Below are positions 16,683-25,065 of a stretch of 58,961 nt of DNA, piece after piece. Origin of the DNA: Caballeronia ptereochthonis. GTDB lineage: Bacteria > Pseudomonadota > Gammaproteobacteria > Burkholderiales > Burkholderiaceae. How positions within the stretch are numbered: position 1 is the first letter of the stretch; the number at the start of each line of letters is the position of its first letter. Where the stretch lies: assembly GCF_001545075.1 (NCBI RefSeq), contig NZ_FCOB02000045.1, positions 1 through 58,961 on the forward strand, written 5' to 3'. A model generated the notes under the pieces. The model made no database searches. It worked only from the letters and a program-made list of their open reading frames with translations, and was not told the DNA's origin. Position numbers and translations under genes: made by a program.

Positions 16683-17870
16683 TCAGTGTGCCGCCGCTCC
16701 CAACAAGCCGCGCGCCGCCAGGCTCTGATACAGCGCACGCACGCCGAACGTCCACGGCTCGATCTCCGTCGAGAGTCTGACCGTGTTGACGAGCGCGCCG
16801 AGACTCGGCGTGGAGATGGTCACGACATCGCCGAGATGATGCGTGAATCCGCCGCCTTTGCTGTCGCGATCCTTGATCGGCGAGAACATCGTGCCGAGGA
16901 ACAGCATGAAGCCGTCCGGATACTGATGATGCGCGCCGTGCGTCTGCTTGACGAGGTCCGCCGGATCGCGGCTGATCTCGCTCATGTGGCTCACGCCTTC
17001 GAGCACGAAGCCGTCGTCCGCGCCCTCGATGCGCAGCGACACGCTCGCGCCGCGCACCGAATCGAGCGTGAAGCGCTCGTCGAACAGGCGCACGAACGGG
17101 CCGATCGAGCACGACGCGTTGTTGTCCTTCGCCTTGCCGAGCAGCAGCGCGCTGCGGCCCTCGATGTCGCGCAGGTTCACGTCGTTGCCAAGCGCCGCCC
17201 CGACGATCTCGCCGCGCGCGTTCACCGCGAGCACGATCTCCGGTTCCGGATTGTTCCATTGCGACGTCGGATAGAGGCCGACATCCGCGCCGAAGCCGAC
17301 CGACGACATCGGCTGCGACTTCGAAAACACTTCCGCATCCGGCCCGATGCCGACTTCCATGTATTGCGACCACGCGCCGCGCCGCTCCAGTTCGGCCTTT
17401 AGCCTGGCCGCGCTCTCGGAGCCGGGCTTGATCTTCGAGAGATCCGCGCCGATCAGCTTGTTGATCGTGTCGCGCACTTCCTGAGCCTTGCTCGCGTCAC
17501 CGCCTGCCTGCTCCTCGATCACGCGCTCGAGCAGGCTCACCGCGAACGTGACGCCGCAAGCCTTCACCGCCTGGACATCGCACGGCGCGAGCAGGCGCAC
17601 GCTGCCGGGCGCGGCATCGAGCGTCGCCTGCAGCAGGTCCTGCACGCTGCCGAGATGCTCGCCTTCGGCGTTGCGGGCGATGTCGAGCGCATCAGGGCGG
17701 TCGAAGAGATCGGCGGTAGTCGGCGCGGCGCGCGTGATGTCGAACACTTCGCCGCGGCGCAGGGCCACGACGGCGGGACCGTTCACGGGCGCGGAACGCC
17801 ACACGCGGCCGATCAGCACGGCATCGGCGAAGTCTTCGGGCAGGCAGGAGGAGACGGAAACGGGCTGCAT
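16683..17870 (-). CDS. Fumarylacetoacetate hydrolase (FAH) family protein, AraD1-like
   Basis: A 395-residue protein with the C-terminal FAH fold. Visible are the metal-site acidic residues in WNNPEPEIVL and ALGNDVNLRDIEGR, and the C-terminal GDVVTISTPSLGALVN. It resembles the long FAH branch annotated AraD1 in beta-proteobacteria, found in oxidative sugar-acid pathways; the reaction there would be dehydration or hydrolysis of a 2-keto-3-deoxy sugar acid. Substrate is not certain. It diverges from an IclR gene with a palindrome between them, so it is probably that regulator's target. ATG 17870 was taken; an in-frame GTG at 17882 is an alternative. Confidence 0.8.
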   Translation of the reverse strand: MQPVSVSSCLPEDFADAVLIGRVWRSAPVNGPAVVALRRGEVFDITRAAPTTADLFDRPDALDIARNAEGEHLGSVQDLLQATLDAAPGSVRLLAPCDVQAVKACGVTFAVSLLERVIEEQAGGDASKAQEVRDTINKLIGADLSKIKPGSESAARLKAELERRGAWSQYMEVGIGPDAEVFSKSQPMSSVGFGADVGLYPTSQWNNPEPEIVLAVNARGEIVGAALGNDVNLRDIEGRSALLLGKAKDNNASCSIGPFVRLFDERFTLDSVRGASVSLRIEGADDGFVLEGVSHMSEISRDPADLVKQTHGAHHQYPDGFMLFLGTMFSPIKDRDSKGGGFTHHLGDVVTISTPSLGALVNTVRLSTEIEPWTFGVRALYQSLAARGLLGAAAH

Positions 17871-17952
17871 GGGCGGGATCACCGGGGCATCGAAAAAAGG
17901 AGAATCGATCGTAGCCCGCGCGTTGCATGGTGTCCATTAGGTTGCATGTTTA

Positions 17953-17966
17953 TCCAACCTGTTGGA
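17953..17966. promoter_or_regulatory. Probable IclR operator between FAH gene and iclR
   Basis: The 14-base palindrome TCCAACCTGTTGGA (six-base arms, central CT) lies 33 bases upstream of the IclR start, in the divergent promoter region. IclR-family sites are usually short palindromes of this length. An overlapping GGTTG...CAACC pair (17940-17959) is weaker. Confidence 0.5.
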
Positions 17967-17998
17967 ATATTGCCGTATCCTCACCCAGCACGGAAACG

Positions 17999-18745
17999 AT
18001 GGAAAAAGCTTACGACGTGCCCGCGCTGCGCCGCACGAACGACATCCTCGAAGCGCTCGCCGCCGCCGCGAAGCCGGTACGCGCCGCCGCGCTCGCCGAG
18101 CAGACCGGTCTTTCGCGCAGCACGCTCTATCTGATGCTGGAAACGCTCGCGCGCATGCAATGGATCGAGAAGCGCGACGATGGCTACGTCGTCGGCGTCG
18201 GCCTGTTCGAGCTCGGCAACGCCTACGTGCGCCACGACAAGCTGCAGGCGGCGTTTCGCGAGGGCGCGGGCGCGTTCATCAACAAGCACAACGAGGTCGT
18301 GCAGCTGGCCGTGCTCGACGGCGTGCACGTGGTGTACGTGGCGCGCGAGGATGCGCATCGTCCGGTGCGGCTCGTGTCCGATCTCGGCTCGCGCCTGCCC
18401 GCGCATTGCTGCGCGCTCGGCAAGGCGCTGCTCGCGGGCCTGGCCGACGATGCCGTCATCGAACGTCTGCCCGAGCGCCTGGAAGCCGTCACGCCGCGCA
18501 CGATCACGCGCCGCGCGGCGCTCCTGCGCGAACTCGGCGCGATCCGCACGAGCGGGCTCGCCGTCGAACGCGAGGAAGTGGCCGAAGGGCTCGCGTGCTT
18601 TGCGGCTTATGTCGGGATGACGCCGGCGGGCAAGCGCGTCGCCGTCTCGACGAGCGTGCCGGTCGGGCGGCTGGATGCGAAGCGCGAGAAGCAGATTTCA
18701 ATCGGCATCGTGCAGCTTGCCGGGCATTTGCGCAGCGCGCTCTGA
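17999..18745 (+). CDS. IclR-family transcriptional regulator
   Basis: A 248-residue IclR protein: an N-terminal winged helix (ALAEQTGLSRSTLYLMLETL, about residues 30-50) and a C-terminal ligand-sensing domain with YVAREDAHRPVRL and AHCCALGKALLAGL. It diverges from the FAH-family gene and probably controls it through the palindrome at 17953-17966. The effector is likely a sugar acid or aromatic acid but cannot be read from sequence. The reading frame opens at 17927, but homology starts at ATG 17999. Confidence 0.9.
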   Translation: MEKAYDVPALRRTNDILEALAAAAKPVRAAALAEQTGLSRSTLYLMLETLARMQWIEKRDDGYVVGVGLFELGNAYVRHDKLQAAFREGAGAFINKHNEVVQLAVLDGVHVVYVAREDAHRPVRLVSDLGSRLPAHCCALGKALLAGLADDAVIERLPERLEAVTPRTITRRAALLRELGAIRTSGLAVEREEVAEGLACFAAYVGMTPAGKRVAVSTSVPVGRLDAKREKQISIGIVQLAGHLRSAL

Positions 18746-18761
18746 CGCGCGTGCGTCCTCC

Positions 18762-19232
18762 TCACATCAGCTGATCCGCATCCGCATGCATCTCGGCGTG
18801 CGACGCAATCAGCACATCACACTTCGTCCGCGCGCAGACGACATCGCGCAGGCGTTGTCCGCCGTGCCGCCAGCCGGCGTCCGCTTCGCCGCCCAGCACG
18901 ATCAGGTCCGCGCCAAGCTCCATCGAGACCTTCGCGATCGTTTCGCCAACGCTCGCATTCAACGGCAGCTCGATGCTGCGCACGGTTCCGTCGATGCCCG
19001 CGCGCTCGATCAGCCGCGCGCTGTAGCGTGTGACGGCGCGGGCGTGATCGTCGATGACGGCGAGCGTCTGCGCGCAGTTGCAGTCCGCCGTGACGACGGC
19101 CCACCATGGCGTCTGATCGACGACATGCAGCGCCGTGAGGCGCGCGTTGCATTCGCGTGCGCGGCTGATCGCGATATTGAGGGCGCTTTCGCTGAAGCCC
19201 GGTCCCACGGCGACGAGGATGTGCTTGTACAT
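18762..19232 (-). CDS. Universal stress protein (UspA family)
   Basis: A 156-residue single-domain Usp protein. It begins MYKHILVAVGPGFSESALNI and has the C-terminal nucleotide-loop style GADLIVLGGEADAGWRHGG; the strict ATP-binding motif G2xG9xG(S/T) is altered, so ATP binding is doubtful. AAGGAGATGCACC precedes the ATG. The gene is convergent with iclR. Its regulation is not visible. Confidence 0.88.
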   Translation of the reverse strand: MYKHILVAVGPGFSESALNIAISRARECNARLTALHVVDQTPWWAVVTADCNCAQTLAVIDDHARAVTRYSARLIERAGIDGTVRSIELPLNASVGETIAKVSMELGADLIVLGGEADAGWRHGGQRLRDVVCARTKCDVLIASHAEMHADADQLM

Positions 19233-19408
19233 GGTGCATCTCCTTTCAGATCTGGTTTCTGCTCGGGATGCATCTTCGCTGGCGTTAGTTAGGCACGAAT
19301 GAGCGCATGCAGCGCGAGGCCTGAAAGATTCACCAGGATCTCCAAAGGCGCCGCGTTTCCTCCAATTTTGCTAAACAAATAGATTCGTGCCAGCCCGCCC
19401 GCGCAGCA

Positions 19409-19648
19409 CTAACGCCGGCGCTTCTTCCAGTCGTAGCCGGCGGGCGGATCGGCCACGCCCGGCTTGCCGACCGAATGCGGATTCTCGCTGCAGAGCGTGA
19501 CGAAGCCGACGTCCTCGCCTTCGGCCTGGCGTTTTCTCAGGTCTTCCGCGAAGCGAAGCGCGTCGGCGAGCGCCGTGGCGTCGAACTTCCTGTAGCGGGC
19601 CGCGCCTTCGGCGTCAGGGTTGCCGCCGAGCCAATAGACGACGAACAT
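19409..19648 (-). CDS. Small hypothetical protein (79 aa)
   Basis: A 79-residue soluble protein beginning MFVVYWLGGNPDAEGAARY and ending in a basic KKRRR tail; the first half looks alpha/beta. I recognise the style of short conserved Burkholderiaceae proteins but no function. GTGAGGC precedes the ATG at good spacing, and codon use is typical of the window, so it is probably real. It stands alone between gaps of about 175 and 220 bases in which I see no other gene. Confidence 0.65.
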   Translation of the reverse strand: MFVVYWLGGNPDAEGAARYRKFDATALADALRFAEDLRKRQAEGEDVGFVTLCSENPHSVGKPGVADPPAGYDWKKRRR

Positions 19649-19869
19649 CGATAAGCCTCACGATATGGGATGCGCGCACGTTCGCGGCAAGCCGGTGCCA
19701 GACCCGATGCAAAACGTGCACGGCGTGCGTGCATTGGCGGGGCGCGATGGCGCCGGGTATTCCCGAAGTGTAACGTCGGTGGGCCGCGTGGGATCTGAGC
19801 GGGCGCCTCGCAAACCTCGCGAGGGAACGATCGTTGCTCTGTTTCTTGTCCATTCCGAGGCCAGAACCG

Positions 19870-20334
19870 ATGCAGCGACCCAACCGCGTTCCTTCGCAAG
19901 CCCTGTGGCAGATTCCGGTGCGCACGACGCGCCCCGACGAGCCGCGCGTGCTCATCGCCGATGACGATATCGAGTCGACGCGCGCGATCTGTCTCGCGCT
20001 CGAGGACGCCGAGTTCATCGTGCGCGCGGTGCACACGGGTCTCGACGCGGTCACGCTCGCGCGCAAGTGGCGTCCGGGCGTGGTGCTGCTCGATCTGATG
20101 ATGCCGCTCGGCGACGGCTGGGAGGCGGCCGAGGCAATCCGCGCACTCGATGTCACCATGCTGCTGATCGCGCATACGAGCCGCACGAACCCGGAGGACT
20201 GGACGCGCGCGCAACGCACCGGCTTCAACGGTTATTTCGTGAAGCCCACGGAACTCGACGGGATGATCGCGGTGATGCGCGATTACTTCTCGAAGCGCCA
20301 AGGCGACGCCGAAACGGACCGTCCGAGCGCATAG
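19870..20334 (+). CDS. Single-domain response regulator (CheY-like)
   Basis: A 154-residue receiver-only protein. It has the acidic pocket in IADDDIES, the phospho-acceptor Asp in VVLLDLMMP, a Thr/Ser switch in AHTSRT, and the conserved Lys in YFVKPTE. There is no output domain, so it probably signals by protein contact. About 25 residues precede the receiver. No histidine kinase is encoded nearby. ATG 19870 was chosen, though an in-frame start at 19834 cannot be excluded. Confidence 0.85.
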   Translation: MQRPNRVPSQALWQIPVRTTRPDEPRVLIADDDIESTRAICLALEDAEFIVRAVHTGLDAVTLARKWRPGVVLLDLMMPLGDGWEAAEAIRALDVTMLLIAHTSRTNPEDWTRAQRTGFNGYFVKPTELDGMIAVMRDYFSKRQGDAETDRPSA

Positions 20335-20352
20335 GCCGCCGCAGCAAATCGA

Positions 20353-20763
20353 TCACGCGTCGGGGCGCTTGCGGGACGTGTCGATCAACCTGAGCGCGGG
20401 CCGTTCGATATTGCGTTCGGCGTGGTCGTTCAGCATGTCTTCCCAATACTGGCAATAGCCTGCCCAGAACGGCATCTGCGTTTGCGCGGATGCGGCCGTC
20501 GGCAAGGGATCGGGCAGCATCCTGCTCAGGCGCCGTATCTCCTTGTGCTTCCATTGCAGCAGCGCGCGGCGATGTCCGCGTCGCGGCGGGCACAGCGCGT
20601 TCATCTCGGCGACCGCGATGGTGAAGCCTTCGGCGGGACGGGACGCCATCCCGATCAGAACGTTGGTCTGCGGGCATGGCCCGCGCTCGTGGCAAATGAT
20701 CGCGCCGATCTGGCCGAGGATGTACATGGCTCTCGCCATCGACGGTTCGGAATGGAGTTGCAT
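20353..20763 (-). CDS. Hypothetical protein (136 aa)
   Basis: A 136-residue protein with no domain I recognise. It has four cysteines scattered in the first two thirds (IICHERGPC, NALCPPRRG) and a Trp-rich stretch FWAGYCQYWEDML. GAGAGG lies before the ATG. It is convergent with the response regulator, 18 bases away. An unusually good inverted repeat lies about 75 bases upstream, so expression is likely controlled by a DNA-binding protein. Confidence 0.55.
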   Translation of the reverse strand: MQLHSEPSMARAMYILGQIGAIICHERGPCPQTNVLIGMASRPAEGFTIAVAEMNALCPPRRGHRRALLQWKHKEIRRLSRMLPDPLPTAASAQTQMPFWAGYCQYWEDMLNDHAERNIERPALRLIDTSRKRPDA

Positions 20764-20836
20764 GGCGCCTCTCAGTCTTGTCGTTATGTATCTTCGTGCA
20801 TGGGCGCTCGAAGTTGCATCGCGCTCGATATCGATA

Positions 20837-20863
20837 TTGATACGTCGTATCGTGACGTATCAA
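20837..20863. promoter_or_regulatory. Strong inverted repeat upstream of the hypothetical gene
   Basis: Perfect 10-base arms, TTGATACGTC and GACGTATCAA, separated by seven bases (GTATCGT). The site is in an AT-richer 171-base gap between the 3' end of the beta-lactamase-like gene and the hypothetical gene at 20353. The size and symmetry suit a dimeric repressor such as a TetR or XRE protein. No regulator gene is adjacent. Confidence 0.55.
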
Positions 20864-20934
20864 CAAGATACCGTACTGAGATTAATCCGAAGTGCGTGTC
20901 GACAAAAATATACAGGTCGGGCGCGCAGACCGAT

Positions 20935-21870
20935 TCAGGACGCGTTCAGCACATGCCGGGCGAGTAGCGTGCGCACGTTCTTGGGCGCGTCGTCGTTCTC
21001 GCAGGTGGCGGCCACGACGATCCGCTCGCGCGGCGCGACGAAAATGAACTGCTCGCCATAGCCCGCCGCGAAGACATAGCGCGGGTCGATCCAGCAGAGA
21101 TAGCCATATTGCGCGTCGTCCATGGGCGGGCCGCCTTCGCTTTGCACGGAGATGGCTTCGCCGATGAACGATTCGTCGATCAGGCGCACGCCGCGCCACG
21201 CGCCGCGATGCATGATCAGAAGACCGAGCCGGATCATGTCGCGCGGGCGCAGCATGAGTCCGCGGCCGCCGAACGTGTGGCCTTCCTCGTCGGCGATCCA
21301 GTCGCTGGTGTCGATGCCGAGCGGGGCGAACAGCGTGTCGCGCGCATAGTCGGCGAGCGTGCGGCCCGTGGCGTACTCGAGCGCGGCCGACAGCAACTGG
21401 ACCGCGTGCGAGTCGTACTGGAAGCGTGTGCCGGGCTCGCTCGCGAAGGGCCGCGAAAGTATGAAGCGCAGGCGACTTTCGCCGCTTGCGAAACGTTCGC
21501 ATGGACCGAGCACGCAATCGTCGATGACGCTCGGATCCCATTCGAAGCCGGATGTCATCGTGAGCAGATGTTGGAGCGTGATGCGCCGGACACGCGGATC
21601 GAGCGCGGCGTCGCGCATTTGCGGCACGAGACGGCTTGCGGGCGTATCGAGGGGCGGCAGCGCGCCTTCGCGCCGCGCGGCGCCGACCGCGAGCCCGACC
21701 ACCGATTTCGTGACCGAATTGATGTTCTCGAGGCTCTCGGGCTCGACATCATGCCGATAGTGTTCGAAGACGATGACGTCATCGCGAGCCACGACGAAGC
21801 TGCGCACGCCGTTTTCTTGAGTCAATGCCTGGCGCATGGAAGCAAGGCTGGAATCGCTGGAGACCGTCAT
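20935..21870 (-). CDS. Serine hydrolase, class C beta-lactamase fold
   Basis: A 311-residue protein of the beta-lactamase/esterase (EstB-like) family. The SxxK motif is present as SVTKS at residues 52-56, and the tyrosine motif appears as YDSHA, where YxN or YxS is expected. A KTG-type third motif is not obvious; the region near AAGYGEQFIF takes its place. No signal peptide is visible, so it is probably a cytoplasmic esterase or peptidase-like enzyme rather than a beta-lactamase conferring resistance. ATG 21870 gives the compact domain; an upstream ATG at 21942 would add 24 residues. Neither has a clear ribosome binding site. Confidence 0.78.
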   Translation of the reverse strand: MTVSSDSSLASMRQALTQENGVRSFVVARDDVIVFEHYRHDVEPESLENINSVTKSVVGLAVGAARREGALPPLDTPASRLVPQMRDAALDPRVRRITLQHLLTMTSGFEWDPSVIDDCVLGPCERFASGESRLRFILSRPFASEPGTRFQYDSHAVQLLSAALEYATGRTLADYARDTLFAPLGIDTSDWIADEEGHTFGGRGLMLRPRDMIRLGLLIMHRGAWRGVRLIDESFIGEAISVQSEGGPPMDDAQYGYLCWIDPRYVFAAGYGEQFIFVAPRERIVVAATCENDDAPKNVRTLLARHVLNAS

Positions 21871-21995
21871 GGGCAAGGAAAGAAAGTAAGCATGATGAAC
21901 AGGATAACGAAGTAAACCCGCTCGGTCCATGACGAACGGCACGAAAGATCCACGTGCACGCCTGCGCGAATCGTGTTAAACATCAAGCAATCCGG

Positions 21996-23504
21996 ATGCC
22001 ACGCATGACGGCATTGCAGTCTTTCAGCGGTTTCAACTCACTTTCGGCGAGCCTGAACTTGTCTGTCCGACGATTCGCGACGCTCTGGCGTCTTGGCAGG
22101 GCGTTCGTCCGCGAAAGTCATCTGTTCGATGATGGCGCAGCGATGACGCGCGTTGCGCGCTTCTTCGCGTCGCACGGCGCGCGCGCCGCTCCGCTCGCGG
22201 CGGGCGTGCCCGCGCTGTCGCAACTGTCGCGCGTGCTCGAGAACGCCTCCGGCGCGCTCGCGCGCCATCCCGCGCTTGCGGAAACCGCCGTGCGCGTCGC
22301 CTTGGCCGAAATGGACGGCCTCTTCACGCCTTACGATGCCGCGCGCTTTCGCACCGCTTGCGCGGCGGCCTTCCCCGCGACGCTCGCCTTCGAGCTCACG
22401 CATCTGAGCGACGCGCCGCTGCGCTCGGGCGTAGCGGAGCAGACGCATACGGCGCGCATCGGCGATACGACCGTGCGCATCACGTTGCTGCGCGCCGACG
22501 CGTGCGCGGAACTCGCGGACGATCTCGATCTCGCGCTGGCGGCGGCGCGCTTCGCGGAACGGCGCTCGGCGAAAGCGCGCGAGATGCATCCCGCGGAATG
22601 GGTGCAGCGGGCGCGAGAAAGCGTCGACTCGATGATCGACCTGCGCCAGCGCGCCGCCGATCAGAGCTATTTGCGCTTTCGCCTGCGCGACGACGACCGG
22701 CTCGCGGTGCCCGAAGTGCTCTGGGATTACTGCAACGATTCAGTGCTGACGACCCGCGCGATCGAAACCGCCGCGCTTGCGGACGCCACTGCACTTGCGG
22801 CATGCGGGCTCGATCAGGCCGATGTCGTCGCGACGCTCATCGAAGCGTTCTTCGAGATGTCGCTCGGCGTCGGGCTGTATCACGCGGGGCTCGATGCGGC
22901 GGGCGCGCGCGTGAGCATCGAGCGGGACACGCGCGGTCAGATCGTCCTCGAAGCCGACAATCCGATGATGCTCTTCGCCGCGCACGAGCGCGAGTTTCTC
23001 GTCGGCGTGTCGCATGCGCTCATGGAGGGCGATCACAAGGCCGCGGCGCGCGCGCATCTCGAGCACGGGCGGCCGGAGGCGCACGCGACGCATCACGAAG
23101 TGCGCGTCGAAGCGACGTATCGGCGCGAGGCGGAGCGCTTCGCCTCGCCGCACGCGCGACGCAACGTCGGTGTCGCGGATCTGTTCGGCGCGATCGGCAA
23201 GGCGCCCGCCGAGCACATGTTCAGCGCGGCGCATGCGCGCATCGCGTCGCGGGCGGTGCTGTTGTCGCGCTCGGCGGAGCGGATCGAGCGCGTGGCGCAG
23301 GAAATCGCGCCGGATGTCGATGTGTGGAAGATCGCCCGCAAGGTCATCGTGCGGCTGGTGGCGGATCAGTTCAGCCTGCGAAGCCTGGCGGTGCATCTCG
23401 CGCACGAGGCGACGCACTGGCCGCATACGCTGCCGCGCCTGCCGTCGCTCATCGCGAAGCGCGCGGCGGCGTCGCAACGGGTGCGCGGTACGGTATGTCG
23501 TTAG
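21996..23504 (+). CDS. Divergent UbiB/ABC1-like protein lacking kinase signature residues
   Basis: A 502-residue protein. Its order of segments follows the UbiB/AarF (ABC1 atypical kinase) family: an LPP-like helical region (about 40-130), then GVAEQTHTARIGDTTVRITLL where UbiB has the alanine-rich loop and VAxK lysine. Next come DDLDLALAAARFAER, VPEVLWDYCNDSVLTTRAIE (UbiB: VPRVYWE...VLTME) and YHAGLDAAG where UbiB has FHADPHPGN. EADNPM stands where the DFG-like LDFGM should be. The ATP lysine, HxDxxxxN and Asp are thus all lost. Role unknown, perhaps lipid or quinone related by fold. Start at ATG 21996 or 22005; its stop overlaps the convergent IclR gene by 4 bases. Confidence 0.6.
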   Translation: MPRMTALQSFSGFNSLSASLNLSVRRFATLWRLGRAFVRESHLFDDGAAMTRVARFFASHGARAAPLAAGVPALSQLSRVLENASGALARHPALAETAVRVALAEMDGLFTPYDAARFRTACAAAFPATLAFELTHLSDAPLRSGVAEQTHTARIGDTTVRITLLRADACAELADDLDLALAAARFAERRSAKAREMHPAEWVQRARESVDSMIDLRQRAADQSYLRFRLRDDDRLAVPEVLWDYCNDSVLTTRAIETAALADATALAACGLDQADVVATLIEAFFEMSLGVGLYHAGLDAAGARVSIERDTRGQIVLEADNPMMLFAAHEREFLVGVSHALMEGDHKAAARAHLEHGRPEAHATHHEVRVEATYRREAERFASPHARRNVGVADLFGAIGKAPAEHMFSAAHARIASRAVLLSRSAERIERVAQEIAPDVDVWKIARKVIVRLVADQFSLRSLAVHLAHEATHWPHTLPRLPSLIAKRAAASQRVRGTVCR

Positions 23505-24298
23505 CGCGTGCCGGGACTCATGCGCTCCGCGATCGCGCGGCACGCTTCCTTGAGCGGCTCGATGTAGGTTTCGAGCGGCGCCGCGCTCTTTCTGAACAGC
23601 GGAATGCTGACGCTCACGCAGCCGAGCGTCGCGCCGTTCGCGCCCACGATGGCGCTGCCGTAGCAGAAAATCTGCGCCTCGTTTTCCTCGCGGTCTTCCG
23701 CGTAGCCGCGCGCCTGCGTCGCGTCGAGCTCGGCGTCGAGCGCACGGCGATCGACGATCGTATTCGCCGTGAAGCGTTCGAACGCGATGCCTTGCAGGAG
23801 CGCATCGCGTTCGGCGGCGCCGAGCGTCGACAAATAGGCCTTGCCGACGGAGCTCGAATAAAGCGTCACGCGCGTGCCGATGCGCGATGCCATGCGCACG
23901 GCATGCGGGCTTTCGAGCTTCTCCACGTACACCATTTCCGAACCGCTTCTCACCGCCAGGTGCACGGTTTCCTGCGTCGCGTCGCGCAATGCCTGCAATG
24001 CGTCGGTTGCGGCGATGCGCAAGTCCGAGCGCTCCCAGCTGCGGCTCGCGAGCGACATCAGGCGCGGACCGAGCGCATAGCACGAACCGCGCGCGCTTTC
24101 GACGACCAGCCCTTCCGCGATCAACGCACCGACGATGCGATACACCGTCGGGCGCGGATAGCCGCTCGCCGCCGTGAGACGCGCGATGGTCGGCGGCTCG
24201 TCGGCGTCGGCGATGAGTTGCAGCACCGCCATGAACTTCGAGAACGCGGCGGTGCCGGTGGCTCTGGCGGCGTCGAGAGAGGACGAATCGGAGGACAT
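23501..24298 (-). CDS. IclR-family regulator of the cupin/MFS/SDR operon
   Basis: A 265-residue IclR protein with winged helix (IARLTAASGYPRPTVYRIVG) and effector domain including VYVEKLESPHAVRM and YSSSVGKAYLSTL. It is the last gene of a minus-strand set: cupin dioxygenase, MFS permease, SDR, iclR, with the SDR stop 23 bases upstream. It most likely represses or activates that operon through repeats in front of the cupin gene. The effector is probably the aromatic or keto compound degraded. Confidence 0.9.
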   Translation of the reverse strand: MSSDSSSLDAARATGTAAFSKFMAVLQLIADADEPPTIARLTAASGYPRPTVYRIVGALIAEGLVVESARGSCYALGPRLMSLASRSWERSDLRIAATDALQALRDATQETVHLAVRSGSEMVYVEKLESPHAVRMASRIGTRVTLYSSSVGKAYLSTLGAAERDALLQGIAFERFTANTIVDRRALDAELDATQARGYAEDREENEAQIFCYGSAIVGANGATLGCVSVSIPLFRKSAAPLETYIEPLKEACRAIAERMSPGTR

Positions 24299-24321
24299 GG
24301 CGCTGGATTATAACGACGCGC

Positions 24322-25065
24322 TCAGGCGACGAGATATCCGCCATCGACGGGCACGATCGCGCCCGTCATGAACGAGGCCGCCGGCGACGCGAGGAACGCC
24401 GTCACGCGCGCGACGTCCTCGGGCAAGCCCCAGCGCTTCATCGGCGTGCGTTCGAGGATGGCTTGCGAGCGGGCGTCGTCGTCCTGCAGCGCCTGGGTCA
24501 GCGGCGTCGCGATCCAGCCGGGCGCGATCGCGTTCACGCGAATGCCGTCGGGCGCGTAGGCGATCGCGAGCGACTTCGTCAATTGCGCGACGCCGCCCTT
24601 GCTCGCGCTGTACGCGGGCACGAGTCCGCCGCCGAAGAAGGTGAGCATCGACGCCGTGTTGACGATCGAGCCGTGGCGCTTCGCGAGCAGCGGCCGCGCG
24701 GCCGCGCACATGCGCATCGTGCCGCTGAGGTTCACGGCGATCACGCGCTCGAACGTCTCGATGTCGTGCTCGTCGCCGCGACGGATCATGCCCGCGCAGT
24801 TGACGAGCACGTCGAGCGCGTCGAGGCTTGCGAAAAGCGTGGCGGTGCTCGCGGCATCGGCGACATCGAGCGCGGCGACTTCGATTCCATCGCCCAATGC
24901 CTCGCGCTGCGCATCGGTCGGCGCGAGGCCGGCGGCGATCACGCGCGCGCCGAGCGCGGCGAACTGCTGCGCGATGCCCGCTCCGATGCCCTGCGTTCCG
25001 CCGGTCACGACGACGGTCTTGCCCTTGAAGAGATCTGCCTGAAAAGTCATGGTGGTTTGATTCAT
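24322..25065 (-). CDS. Short-chain dehydrogenase/reductase (SDR)
   Basis: A 247-residue classical SDR. It has TGGTQGIGAG for NAD(P) binding, NCAG, an active-site Ser in VNTASMLTFF and YSASK for Tyr/Lys, and ends like 3-oxoacyl-ACP reductase homologues. It oxidises or reduces a hydroxyl/keto group of a pathway intermediate; substrate unknown. ATG 25065 overlaps the stop of the MFS gene as ATGA, so translation is coupled; a second ATG at 25050 is five codons further in. It lies between the transporter and IclR genes of one catabolic operon. Confidence 0.88.
   Translation of the reverse strand: MNQTTMTFQADLFKGKTVVVTGGTQGIGAGIAQQFAALGARVIAAGLAPTDAQREALGDGIEVAALDVADAASTATLFASLDALDVLVNCAGMIRRGDEHDIETFERVIAVNLSGTMRMCAAARPLLAKRHGSIVNTASMLTFFGGGLVPAYSASKGGVAQLTKSLAIAYAPDGIRVNAIAPGWIATPLTQALQDDDARSQAILERTPMKRWGLPEDVARVTAFLASPAASFMTGAIVPVDGGYLVA

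Noticed and set aside
20935..21870. Reading the SxxK hydrolase as an antibiotic-resistance beta-lactamase.
   Set aside because: No signal peptide and no clear KTG motif, so an esterase or peptidase-like enzyme of the same fold is more likely.
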